DNA of 22,552 nt from positions 1 to 22,552 of the forward strand of contig CAJPVJ010000593.1 in assembly GCA_905397405.1 (NCBI GenBank), given 5' to 3'. The translations under genes were made by a program, and so were the position numbers. This DNA is from Oppiella nova. Its lineage: Eukaryota > Arthropoda > Arachnida > Sarcoptiformes > Oppiidae. Of this stretch, positions 10,890 through 21,395 are shown piece after piece (within the stretch, counting starts at the first letter, position 1; each line of letters starts with the position of its first letter). Below the pieces are notes generated by a model. The model searched no databases and was not told where the DNA came from. It saw only the letters and a program-made list of their open reading frames with translations.

Positions 10890-13800
10890 ATGGAAAACAT
10901 AGGATCGGGAGCTGCAGATGAGGAGTTGTTTATGAATGAGTTCGAAGACGTGCCCCGAGTTATGATCTTCTCGAGTAAAGACTTGGAGCGAGAGATCACT
11001 AAAATCCGGGAAACCTGTTCCGACCCAAGCATTCATTGGGAGAAGAGAGTCGAAGCTCTCAAAAGACTTCGCTCTTTACTAGTGGCCGGCGCCGCAGACT
11101 TCGATGAATTTCATGGCTTTCTTAAACCAATGGAACTCTCGTTTCAAGTGTCTGTCAAAGACTTGCGATCTAAAGTGGTTCGCGAGGCCTGTATTACAAT
11201 CGCTTATTTGTCACAACGACTCGGATTAAGGTATTGATTGAATTCATATTTCAAATGACATTTGTATTCATTTTTTTGACTCCCATTTGAAGATGCGATC
11301 GATTTGCAGAAGCATTGCTTCCGACGCTAATAAATCTGATCCAAAACAGTGCCAAAATCATGTCGAGCTCTGCAGTGGTGGCCATTCGGTTCATTATACA
11401 GTCGACTCACGCCAGTCGTCTGATTCCAGTCATTACATACAATATATCTTCGAAGTCGAAAGAGATCCGCAAATCTTGTTCTGAATTTATGGACCAATTG
11501 CTGCACACGTGGCCTAATCAGGCGATCGAGAAGCACGTGGCCATCCTTCAGGAGGCCATCAAGAAAGGCATTTGTGACGCAGACCCCGAGGCCCGCACTT
11601 ATGCTCGCAAAGCCTACTGGGGTTTCGCCGATAAGTTCAAGAAAGAGGCCAATTATCTGATGAGTTCGTTGGACAGCAGTAAACAGCGTATACTTCTCGG
11701 CGACCACAACAATATATCCAATTCAACGCATTCACTGAACAAAGTGGTGGCCCCACAGAGACCACAATCACTTCGTACTAATAGTGTCTCTTCCAGCGGT
11801 TCCATTGAAAACCTGAACCGTCAGTCCAACACTTTAACGAAGGCTCGGTCAGGGATTCCAGTATTTTCGCCACGAAGTGATGGTATGATTTGAGTTGAAA
11901 TATATGTTTAGTTTGTAGCACGTGATGTTTTCATAATTAAAAGTTGTCATTAAAATTACAATTTAATTGATTGCATGTCTTATATATTGTTTTGTTGGAT
12001 GTTTGATAGCCTCTGCACGTGTGATGCCCTCTCCCTTTAGAACAACCAGTGCTATAGATCCAGGAGCACAGCGAAGAGCTAGAGCCAGAGCTGCTTATTG
12101 TGCAGCACTGGCGCAGCCGAAGGTTGTTCCGACCGGTTATTCTGTTTGTAAGTTTTGTTTTGCTTTGGAATGCATTGCTTCCCAATTGTCTGATTACTGT
12201 ATATTTGAGTTATTGTTTAAAACATTGAAACTAATATAAGAATGCATTGATAGCACGAACGACACCCAAACGAGTGGATCACTCGACAGTCGCAACGCCC
12301 GACAGAAGTCGTACGAAAGATAGAGTTTCAAAGTCACAACCGGGCAGTCGTTCCGGTTCTCCGCAACGATTCAATTTCAGTTCTATGCAAACCGACTCTC
12401 GTGGACATCGGGTGCGACGAACATCAGGAATACCTACGTCATCGAGTAGGGATCCCAGTCCTAATCGAGCCGTCATTACTGGCTATGCATCGATGGAAAG
12501 GCGTCTCAGTGCTAGCGGAAGAAATCGACACTTTATGTCGAATAACTCGAATGATAGACAAACGCCTCTAATGGCAGAGAAGATATTACAGCAAAGCCAA
12601 GAGGCGGAGGCAGCTCTCGAAGACGCACTCATCGCAGAGCAGGCTTTGAGTCCTCGCAAGAGGTATAACAGTAACACTCAGTTCGACGACCAGTCCGATG
12701 AAAGCGAAACTTCGAGGTATAAACTGATTGATAAACAATTGATTTTGAAATGTTTGCTAATTATTTTGGGTTTAATTTATAGCATATGTTCAGACATTTC
12801 ATTCAGTTCTTACGGCAGAAGGAAAATCGAGGTATTTATCAAATGCTTATTGTTGTGACGGAACCACAAAATGAATGATTGCTTGAAAATATTTGAAGGA
12901 TGTGTCGGACATCATAGAGAACCTGTCGAGTACTCACTGGTCGGACAGAAAGGAAGGTCTCCAGAGTTTAGCGCTTCTGTTCAGAGACTCGACTCGAATG
13001 TTGAATTCATACGAATTGATTAGAATTACAGACATTTTCACGAAAATGCTTTTGGATCCGCACACAAAGGTGTGGTATAACTAACCGTATGACTTGAGTC
13101 ACGATTTACTCAATTGTTAATTGTTTTCCAGACCTTCACATTGTTTTTGGGAATTTTAAACGATTTGATACTTATTTATAAAAGCGAATTAAACTCGTGG
13201 CTCTATATTCTCATCACTCGACTCATGCTTAAGATTGGAAGCGATACGTTAGGATCTATTCAGAGCCGTATTCTGAAGACATTTGAATTAATTCGGGAAT
13301 CATTTTCACCCGAAGATCAATTTGTAGTGATAATCCGTTTCCTCTCAGACCAAACACAGACACCAAACGTTAGGGTTAAGACATCTATTCTTCAGTATTT
13401 GATTCATTTGATTCCATTAATGGATTCAAACGATATTAACTTCAATTCGAGGAATAATCATGAGATACAGCTGTCGCTCATGAAAATCATTTCCTGGACG
13501 GCAGACCCCAAGAGTTCAGACCTGCGGCGCATATCTCAGGACGTGATCGTCGACTTATATAACTTAAACGCCGCCGATATGTCACTCATTATAAACGCAT
13601 TGCCGAAGACGTACGAAGACGCGGCGCTTCAGATAATATACCACAAGCGCAGGGGTCGGAGTCAGTCGCCGGCATTCAGTCCTCTCACGCCTGTCTCACT
13701 TCGCACCCCATCTGTGATCAAAACAAGTGAGGCCTTCAATAAACTCAGTTTATATGACGAGACGGAGAACTTAAATCCCGACGATATCTACAATTCATTG

Positions 13801-14985
13801 CGTAAAACAACGGATGAAATCCAAAAGTATAGCTTTAATGTGGACTCGGATTCCATTACAACGATCACAAACAGCTCTACTAATAATCACAACTCCAGTG
13901 ATGATAAACAGACCTTAAGTCCCACTATTAGTCCAAAAAAGACAGTTTTGGGCAGAAATATGAAAGATCTGTCGAGTGCTTCACAAGATTCAGGTATCAG
14001 TCAATTGGACGGCACATCCATTGGCCACAACAACAGACAAACTCCGGTCACCTCTCCCTCCAAAGCCAACACTAATGAGACAATCATTCCGATTGTATTC
14101 TCGCAGAACGGGAACCACTCGTACGTGGAGTGCGAGAACGGCGCCTATTTTAATACAGTTCTCATTGGTTTGCGATCGCATACTCGAGACACGGAATCTC
14201 AAAAGGAAAGCCTCAATGATTTGATTGAATTGATTCGTGAGGGAAGTAACGAAGAGTGGGCGCAACGCTTCAAAGATGTCTATCGAATACTTTTGGACAA
14301 AATGACTGAACAGTCCAATAGTGCCGTTAGAGCCATGTCTTTGAGAGTAATGTGCGAACTGCTGATGAAAAGGACTAAATATTTCCCGGAATTCATTGAA
14401 CTCACGATTCTTAGAATACTTGAGTCGAGTAAAGATCCCGAGAAGGAAGTGGTCCGCGCAGCTGAGGGCGCGGCCGGCACTGCCTCCGCTGTACTGCCGC
14501 CCGACCAGTGCCTCCAAATACTTAAGTCTGTCATCAAAACAGGCGAAAACCCCGTTAATATTGCAGCCATTAAAATGTTAACCAAAGTAACCAAATATTC
14601 AATATCCATGTTATTATTAGCAATTCTAATGATTTGATTACTTTTCTATAGTTAATAGAATTACAGCCAAAGCATATTGTGATGGATTTATTGCCACAAA
14701 TGATGCCCGCATTGCTTCAAGTAATTCATTGACTATTGTTTGCTGAATGTTACAAATGTATCACATGTTTGTTGCTCTCCCCTCCAGGCCTACGACAATC
14801 CCGAGAGTGCTGTTCGAAAGGCTGCTGTGTTTTGCATGGTTTCCATCCACAGTGTTGTGGCCGATGCTATCAATCCTTACTTATCGTCACTAAACGGAAG
14901 TAAAATGAAATTATTGAAGCTTTACATCGAAAGAGCCAAAAGCCAGTCCGGCAACAGTTCGCCTCTATTGGCCGCCACCTCCTGA
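10890..14985 (+). CDS. CLASP: CLASP (CLIP-associating protein), short form lacking TOG1, 9 exons
   Basis: CLASPs bind microtubule plus ends, suppress catastrophe and promote rescue; they act at kinetochores, the spindle midzone and the cortex. Exons are 10890-11230, 11293-11882, 12010-12147, 12254-12716, 12783-12831, 12899-13069, 13132-14586, 14652-14720 and 14788-14985. They join in frame to 1157 residues. A TOG2-type domain comes first (about 15-245; hallmarks DLRSKVVREACIT and SAKIMSSSAVVAIRFII). A Ser/Arg-rich linker follows with two SxIP end-binding-protein motifs (SGIPV at 300, SGIPT at 415). TOG3 lies at about 528-770 (HWSDRKEGL, DQTQTPNVRVK). The C-terminal CLIP-interacting TOG-like domain (about 920-1157) ends GSKMKLLKLYIERA. 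CLASPs usually begin with TOG1. Here the protein starts directly before TOG2, as in the short vertebrate isoforms. The ATG at 10890 is followed by an acceptor-like CATAG at 10898-10902, so this could also be an internal exon. Confidence 0.93.
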
Positions 14986-15072
14986 CCCAACACTAAACAG
15001 CAGCCCTTCTTGTGTGCCATTTCATCCACTTTTCTATTCTAAACAATTGACTAATTTTGTGACAATTGTGTC

Positions 15073-15078
15073 AATAAA
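15073..15078 (+). terminator. CLASP: Candidate polyadenylation signal of CLASP
   Basis: AATAAA begins 88 nt after the CLASP stop codon. A second copy lies at 15156-15161. Confidence 0.6.
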
Positions 15079-15558
15079 TTCATTCCACAATTGCTTTTAA
15101 TCGGAATTTTAGATCAATTTCTGATAACTTTTTAATTACTTTTATTTTGTTTAGTAATAAAGTTTTGAAAGTATTTATTATTGAAAAAGAGATTCTACAT
15201 AATGATAATTGTTTTGCTAGTTACCATTTCCAATACTTTTCAATTTTATTATATAATATTTTCATTAATTTCCAGAATTTCCTTCAATTCATATATAAAA
15301 TCGTTTTGAAACTAATTATTAATTTCATCAATAATTTTTAAAATAAAAATTAAATATATTTCTTGAACACTAACTCAATATTTTAGAATTGATTAAAAAT
15401 AAATGAATATTTATTTCGCAATTTATATTTACAGTGTAAGAATATGAAAACTTGCAAGTGAATTTATTGAATTCATTATTTGATCACAACTTATATTAAC
15501 AGAATTGTGTTAATTATGATATGTAAATGAGTGGATATTTTGATCGAGAATTGCATTC

Positions 15559-15588
15559 ATTCGTACGCTGTGTAACTGCAGTACGAAT
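15559..15588. repeat. 8-bp inverted repeat with 14-nt spacer
   Basis: ATTCGTAC (15559-15566) and GTACGAAT (15581-15588) are perfect reverse complements. They lie between the converging CLASP and DEPDC1 3' ends, about 90 nt beyond the DEPDC1 stop codon. Confidence 0.9.
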
Positions 15589-15675
15589 ACAGTAACTGTC
15601 AAATACTGTATATTGTATAATACGATATATGAAAATATATTTAGACTTTTATACTCTATATAAATATATTTTGTT

Positions 15676-18206
15676 TTACAAACGAATTGATAAAAATCTT
15701 TGGATTAAGTTTTTGTTTTGTAAACGATTTTGTTTTTTATGTCTTTTATCCAAGTATTCTTCAGATTTGGAGACTTTCAACTGATTTGTAAAATACAGAT
15801 CATAGACATCCGGGTGATACGATTTGAACTGTGATTCATTGAATACAAAATATTGTTATACAGTATCATTGATGGCACAAAGTAATAGATTCAATACCTG
15901 TTTAATCCATTTAAGTTTATCCCTATCACTGAGTCTGTCATCAGTCATAATACTCTTGAGAAGGTCTGCCAACGCGTACTCAGACATCACATCCCTTTGC
16001 AGCTCAAACTCATCGGCAGTTACTTTCTGGCAATACTGGAGATCTTGATTATCGCCAAATAGACTCTATAAACACAATCGTCGTATTGTTAAACATGTAA
16101 TCATTGACAGCAATCGCATCTCAAATACCTTTTTGGCTCTTTCAACGAGCAATCGGTCGACGCCTTCGACCACATCTTCGGGCACTTTAAACATATCTTT
16201 GCAATTGTCGAGTAAAAGACACACTATTTTCTGTGCTTTCATTTCATTATAACTGCTCTCCTTTTGGGCGCATAATATACTTCGTGTGAATGTCTTGAGA
16301 ATCTAAATAATTGTGCGAAAGTTATCATTAGTTTGAAGCAATTTGTTTTACAGAAAACTATTGAATTACATATTCTTTAATAGAAATGTTTTCGTAGAAA
16401 CGGAAATGAATTTCTTTATTCTGAATGATCTTTAAGAGGAGTCTTAATAAGAGGTGTAAATGCCTTCTGTTAGGAGAGGGCATCAGAAAGAGACTCAATC
16501 GCAGAGATTCCACGAGTTTGTCTGAGTTTTGATTGACTATTGTATTGGAATTGTCGGACGAATTGTTGGAAGACTTGGAGAACTGAGCGCTTAAGTTGTC
16601 GTATTGACTGTTACGCGAAACAGGACTCATGTGAATGGAGGACAGGGAGGACACGCTTTTGCTCTCCATATACTCTCCATCTTCTGTGGGGCTCTGCATT
16701 GCAAACCCAAAGTTATAATAACTGTTAGGACTTCCGGCACTCGATTCTGGCGATTGGTATTTGCTTTTGTAAATGTTTTCAGTGATCGGACTTTTATACA
16801 ACAGTTGCCTTCGGTTTCGAGGAATAGTAGTAATCGCTTCGACATAACGACTGTTTTCAAACTTTTGGTGTGTCTGACGATTAATTGCAGAATATTTGTC
16901 ACAAAATGAATCACAACTTTTAATACGAGAGTTATTCGCAAAGAGATTATTGAGTTCATCGATGGACACGATTTTGGTGACCGGCGTCTCTCCCATAAAC
17001 ACTGTCTCGAAGACATGATTGGGCGGCAGCTCTACGGTTGTCGGCGCTTGAGATTCAACTATTGGTGTCGAAGTGTTCTGTTGTTTCTGACAGCAAAGAA
17101 TAGGTGTCGGGATTTCAATGGCTTTTGGTTTGTGATTACGATTGAGGCGATGGTTGATAGACGCGAACGTAGGACTGGCCGTGTGTTTGTCGTATATGTG
17201 AGTGATTAGAGCATACAATTGGTTGGGAATCAAAGGGATGCCTATATTGATGAAGTAATCCCGAACAACAGCAAACACATCGTTTTCAAAGCCCGGGTAT
17301 TTCGGTAAACAACTGTCACTTCCCGACGCTTTGGGCCCTATATTTGGATTGCAATCACATATTGAAAAACTAATTGAAAAAGTGATAACAAAACACAATT
17401 TGCTTACAATTAGCCAAACACTTCATGGCTGACACCACCCAATGCGGCAAATCTTCAGTCCTGTCGGTGAGTCTGACCACACCGTTAGCACTGACTCGAG
17501 TCATGTTATGCATTAAAGTCAGTGATATGATGTCATCCCTTCGCACAAAGTCGTCCACATTTGGCACAAATGCCACCAATTTATCGAAAAATATTTCCTT
17601 AAATGCATCGCTCTTTTCGGTTAAAGACATTTGTTTAATGAGTTCTGGGATCTGATCATCACTTTTCAGTGACTTCGGAGTCGAAGGCATTTGCTTTGGA
17701 TTGAGATTTGAAGACGAAATAAAAGGCAGGTTTTCGTTGGCCTGTCGTGTGAATCGATACAACTCTTTGTTGTCCTGAAACTGTTGGCCCGCTTTCCTCG
17801 CGTCCACTCTCTCGATGACATCCGTCTCCAGATATTTCCGCAATAGGTTTATGGCTTGGAATCTGTGGACAAACATACGGACCATCAGCTCATCGCTCAC
17901 TCAGACAGTCATCAATGAACATAACCTCGAGATCTGTTGTCCGGCAAAGTGTGGACTGAATTGAAGATAATTTAAGATCCAATCGACGGCATCGGTGGCC
18001 ACAAAGCAGTTGTAATGAGTTCTCATGTGTTTCCTGTGCTTCTTAGGAGTGATTCCGATGTAAAACGAGTGCAACACTTGATTCCACTTCAGAAACGACA
18101 ACATAAGACATGACATGAAAACACATTCACTGATATTTACCACTTTTGTAGCCCTAAACATATCCCGGTGTTTGTTGCCCACATTTATTGGATTTAAAGC
18201 ACTCAT
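15676..18206 (-). CDS. DEPDC1: DEPDC1-family protein (DEP plus RhoGAP-like), 7 exons
   Basis: DEPDC1A/B proteins are cell-cycle-regulated, with a DEP domain and a RhoGAP-like domain. Exons on the minus strand are 18206-18141, 18086-17926, 17862-17408, 17337-16370, 16302-16129, 16065-15898 and 15828-15676, giving 714 residues. The DEP domain spans about 16-113 (FRATKVWNQV, NCFVATDAVDWI, ending KELYRF). The RhoGAP-like part follows, with the family signature DLPHWVVSAMKCLANWP near 215-230 and GFENDVFAVVRDYF. A long Ser/Asn-rich linker leads to a conserved C-terminal helical region (SPNRRHLHLLLRLL near 515; YCQKVTADEFELQ in exon 6). The first intron (54 nt) has no in-frame stop, so its retention would add 18 residues. 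In the duplicate the same intron is 74 nt and would shift the frame, which supports splicing. The gene is head-to-head with CDK2 and its 5' half is duplicated at 21395-21869. Confidence 0.93.
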
Positions 18207-18858
18207 TGTTTTGTATGAAAATGAAAACTAAATTTAAATAACGATTTAAATGACACTTAAAACCCGTTTCTATGAATAAGTAGTGAATAAAGCGTTCAAT
18301 AGTTTCAATAGTTTTTAGCGCTTTTCTCAACCGTTTTCTATTCATTTGACTAACTTTTTGGACCAATGGTTGCATTGGAAGCACACTTCGGGGGGATTCA
18401 CACAAACATATACTCACACAACACAACACACTATACACTCAATTAACACATGATTACTATCACAATATATTCTCATTCATATTATTTTAATCATTAAACT
18501 CATAATAAATGCTTAAATCTGGTAAATAATTAGCAAAATATACTATACAAAGACCCCCGCATTCAGTGCCCGTACACAGCAGTGATAGTGAGGGGGAGGT
18601 GTGGCAGTAGTGGTGCCCTCTGTGTGCAGGAGTGGAGTGTTTGGAGGGAAGGCAACAAAAAGCTGTGTTTTGGCGGCAAATGTTTGCATAAGTCTTATGC
18701 CATAAGTAGTGGTCGAGTGAGGAGTGAATGAATCCTTTTAAATGAATTGCCATTCAGTGAGACATTCATTGCAATCACTTTATGATTACACTCACAGATT
18801 GTATCACTCGATCACATCCACGACACACACCTCACCATCATTTGCATGAACACAAGTG
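18207..18858. promoter_or_regulatory. Head-to-head promoter region of DEPDC1 and CDK2
   Basis: These 652 bp separate the two divergent start codons and must hold both 5' UTRs and at least one promoter. The part next to CDK2 (about 18550-18680) is GC-richer, with a G-rich block (gtgagggggaggtg). It contains the E2F-like site listed separately. A Myb-like AACCGTT sits in about 18320-18340. The arrangement suits co-expression of two cell-cycle genes, but that is inference. Confidence 0.7.
18668..18680 (+). promoter_or_regulatory. E2F-like site
   Basis: TTTTGGCGGCAAA contains the E2F-type core TTTGGCGG and is close to an inverted repeat. It lies about 180 bp before the CDK2 ATG. It is unchanged in the duplicate at 22326-22338. 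E2F control of CDK2 and DEPDC1-type genes is plausible from general cell-cycle knowledge. Binding is not shown. Confidence 0.45.
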
Positions 18859-19932
18859 ATGGACAACCAGTGGAAAGGCATTGAAGAGAACTTCTCGCGG
18901 ATCGAGAAGATAGGCGAAGGATCGTATGGTATCGTCTATAAGGCTAAAGACAAACACAACGGATCTCTGGTGGCGCTCAAGAAGATCCGACTCGACTCGT
19001 AAGCTATGAACGACTGAATTGATTTCATGACTCGTTGTCTCACAACTGGTTTGTTTGCATGAATGGTGCGATTGGTGTGATTGGGTGGACAGGGAGTCGG
19101 AAGGGGTTCCGTCGACTGCCATCCGAGAGATAGCTCTGCTGAAGGAACTGAATCACCCGAATGTGGTGCGACTCCACGATGTGGTCCATTGCGACAAAAA
19201 CTTGTATCTCGTGTTTGAGTACCTGAACCAAGACCTGAAGAAGTTGTTGGACACCACGAGTGGCACCGGTTTGGCGCCATCGCTGGTCAAGTCATACATG
19301 TGGCAGTTGTTGCAGGGGTTGGCCCACTGTCACAGCCATCGAGTCCTCCACAGAGATCTCAAACCACAGAATCTGTTGATTGATTGCAACGGAAATATAA
19401 AGTTAGGAGACTTTGGTTTAGCGCGAAGTATAGGTCTTCCCATTCGCACCTACACTCATGAAGTGGTCACTCTGTGGTACAGATCGCCGGAAATACTTCT
19501 TGGCGCCCACTTCTACGGTCCATCCGTTGATGTCTGGAGTATTGGCTGTATTTTTGCAGAAATGGTCACAAAGAGAGCGCTATTTCCGGGCGATTCAGAG
19601 ATCGATCAGTTGTTCCGAATATTCCGCACTTTGGGAACGCCTGACGAGAGCGTATGGCCCGGGGTTTGCAGTTATCCCGACTATAAGTCAACATTCCCTC
19701 AATGGACTAAACAGGATATCAATAAAATACTGCCAAACATGGAGTCCGATGCCATCGAACTTCTTGTGGTTTGTCTGAACTGTCATTCCCTCCAAACAAT
19801 AGCTAATAACCGGTATATCTATTACTGCAGAAACTTCTCACATATGATCCAAACCGACGAATATCCGCGCGAAAGGCATTGAGTCACAGATATTTCAAAG
19901 ATGTCTCCATTCGACCCCCGAATTTGGACTGA
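18859..19932 (+). CDS. Cdk2: Cyclin-dependent kinase 2 (CDK2-type), 3 exons
   Basis: This is a cyclin-activated Ser/Thr kinase for G1/S and S phase. Exons are 18859-18998, 19093-19768 and 19831-19932. They join in frame to 305 residues (vertebrate CDK2 has 298). Motifs visible in order are the glycine loop [11 protein letters not shown], cyclin-binding helix PSTAIRE, catalytic loop [13 protein letters not shown], an activation loop with Thr ([13 protein letters not shown]), [11 protein letters not shown], and the C-terminal [12 protein letters not shown]. The pattern [23 protein letters not shown] and DPNRRISA fits CDK2 better than CDK1. There are two oddities. The usual GEGTYG is GEGSYG, so the Thr14 equivalent is Ser, with Tyr15 kept. 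The usual APE motif is SPE. The last exon starts after GCAG at 19827-19830; without that splice the frame would end in unrelated residues. Confidence 0.94.
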
Positions 19933-20484
19933 ATATATGACACCACTTGTGATCCATTCATTCATTTTAGTTATATTTCAAATGAAAGCACAAATACATA
20001 AAAAGTTTTTAATTTTTATTAGAATGAAATTCGTTTTAATTGTATATATAATGAAATGTTTTAAGTATTACTTATAATCGGAAATGAATTAAATGTAAAT
20101 TTATATATGAAAAATGCATGAATAATACACTGGATTAAGAGAATTCATATTATTATACTTCAATACAAATATATACTCTACTTACTTACTATGCTAACAG
20201 AATATCAACGGTATGTAATGTGTTTATATGACAGATACTTATATGACATATTAATTATGCTCTTATTTACATTATAAATAAGAATTTAAAATTGTTTTCT
20301 TATCGCTTGACTGTCGATAAAATGAAACAAAACGAAAAATCTCTAAAAATTACGGTTAAAATAAGTAGTGATTGAAATAAATGCATAAATCATTCAATAA
20401 ATATTTGCATGTCTTTTGGAGACAAAACAAAATGTTAAGAAATATTGAATAATTGTGGAGACAATGGATGTGGTCTTCAGGTGT
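19933..20484. other. CDK2 3' flank
   Basis: This is AT-rich and without coding potential. Plus-strand AATAAA at 20376-20381 and 20396-20401 are candidate, rather distant, CDK2 polyadenylation signals. From 20272 onward the sequence belongs to duplicated MAPEG unit A. Confidence 0.5.
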
Positions 20485-20771
20485 TCAGATGCGTCCAAAG
20501 GGTTTGCCGCCATCGAAGAGGTAGTTGTTGTTTGTGGTCAACAAGAAGTAGGCGTTCAGAGTGAACACCGCCACCGATGGTAAGAAGGTGATAATGAAGC
20601 CGAAGGTGCGGTATTTGGGGGCGATTTGGTAACCGATCCAAAAAGTGATTCTTCCGATCAAGAAGTAGAGGTTGAGGAGTGGTATGAGTCGGAGATTGCT
20701 TTCAGACAAATAGGTCGACAAAATGAGTTGATTGACGGCATTGAAGAGGAATTGCTCCAAAGTGTTGGTAA
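20272..20771. repeat. Direct repeat unit A (MAPEG exon plus 3' flank)
   Basis: This ~500-bp unit matches 20899-21395. By eye there are about 9 substitutions and two indels (8 bp and 5 bp). It ends at ggtaa (20767-20771), and the following base differs from unit B. Confidence 0.95.
20485..20769 (-). pseudogene. MAPEG-domain (TMEM79-like) terminal exon fragment, unit A
   Basis: The minus-strand frame encodes about 94 residues beginning NTLEQF and ending DGGKPFGRI and a stop. NTLEQ matches the conserved NTLE motif of the MAPEG family (membrane proteins of eicosanoid and glutathione metabolism). IGRITFWIGYQIAPKYRTFGF and three hydrophobic stretches also fit MAPEG/TMEM79. The 5' part is missing. 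Directly upstream the sequence reads ...TTATACTTACC with no AG acceptor, and an in-frame TAA lies a few codons further up. The coding frame is undamaged. It is called a fragment because no start, acceptor or upstream exon is visible before unit B begins at 20899. An AT-AC intron ending ...TTAC is a weak alternative. Confidence 0.6.
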
Positions 20772-20898
20772 GTATAATAATATGAAGTTATGTTTATATA
20801 TGAGATGAATGAATGATACGATTGTCTTATAGTTGCCATACATTACACAAATATACTGTCTATGAATATACTGTATAATTAATACGAGAATAAATGTG
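20772..20898. other. Spacer between the two MAPEG units
   Basis: This is a 127-bp AT-rich sequence. If unit A keeps the ancestral context, it is part of the intron or flank upstream of the MAPEG terminal exon. It contains no exon that I can defend. Confidence 0.5.
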
Positions 20899-21395
20899 TT
20901 ATAAATAAGAATTTAAAATTGTTTTCTTATCGCTTGACTGTCGATAAAGTGAAACAAAACTAAACGAAAAATCTCTAAAAATTACGGTTAAAATAAGTAG
21001 TCATTGAAATAAATGCATAAATCATTCAATAAATATTTGCATGTCTTTTGGAGACAAAACAAAATGTTAAGAAATATTGAATAATTGTGGAGACAATGGA
21101 TGTGGTGTTCAGATGCGTCCAAAGGGTTTGCCGCCATCGAAGAGGTAATTGTTGTTTGTGGTCAACAGGAAGTAGGCGTTCAGAGTGAACACCGCCACCG
21201 ATGGCCAGAAGGTGACAGTGAAGCCGAAGGTGCGGTATTTGGGGGCGATTTGGTAACCGATCCAATAAGTGATTCTTCCGATCAAGAAGTAGAGGTTGAG
21301 GAGTGGTATGAGTCGGAGATTGCTTTCAGACAAATAGGTCGACAAAATGAGTTGATTGACGGCATTGAAGAGGAATTGCTCCAAAGTGTTGGTAA
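20899..21395. repeat. Direct repeat unit B (MAPEG exon plus 3' flank)
   Basis: This is the second copy of the ~500-bp unit. Its right end (ggtaa at 21391-21395) is joined directly to DEPDC1 exon 3 sequence, with two bases (AA) common to both partners at the junction. Confidence 0.95.

Larger units (their letters stand above)
14986..15675. other. Convergent intergenic region, CLASP to DEPDC1
   Basis: This is AT-rich sequence between two 3' ends, with no coding segment. Plus-strand AATAAA at 15073-15078 and 15156-15161 could serve CLASP. Minus-strand AATAAA (read as TTTATT on plus) at 15463-15468 and 15410-15415 could serve DEPDC1. An 8-bp inverted repeat is at 15559-15588. Confidence 0.6.
17752..18894. 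repeat. Segmental duplication, copy 1 (DEPDC1 5' half, promoter, CDK2 start)
   Basis: This matches 21395-22552 in the same orientation. By eye I count about 16 substitutions and three indels (20 bp and 1 bp extra in copy 2, 6 bp extra in copy 1), so about 1.4% substitution. The match continues to the window edge, so the full length is unknown. This copy belongs to the intact DEPDC1 and CDK2 genes. Confidence 0.97.

Noticed and set aside
13990-14609. Minus-strand frames of 109-175 codons
   Set aside because: They are shadows of the large CLASP exon 13132-14586, which carries clear TOG-domain sequence.
18154-18438. 94-codon minus-strand frame overlapping DEPDC1 exon 1, with the copy keeping the frame despite a 6-bp deletion
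   Set aside because: It runs through the DEPDC1 start exon in the wrong frame and shows no known domain. One in-frame indel in a young duplicate is weak evidence. At most it is an upstream frame in the 5' UTR.
18487-18753. 88-codon minus-strand frame in the DEPDC1/CDK2 promoter
   Set aside because: The duplicate has a 1-bp insertion (near 22307) that breaks it, and it has no family motif.
20626-20808. Plus-strand frame in unit A followed by a donor-like GTAAGT at 20768
   Set aside because: It is the shadow of the MAPEG fragment. The donor-like sequence is the complement of CTTACC, and no plus-strand family is recognisable.
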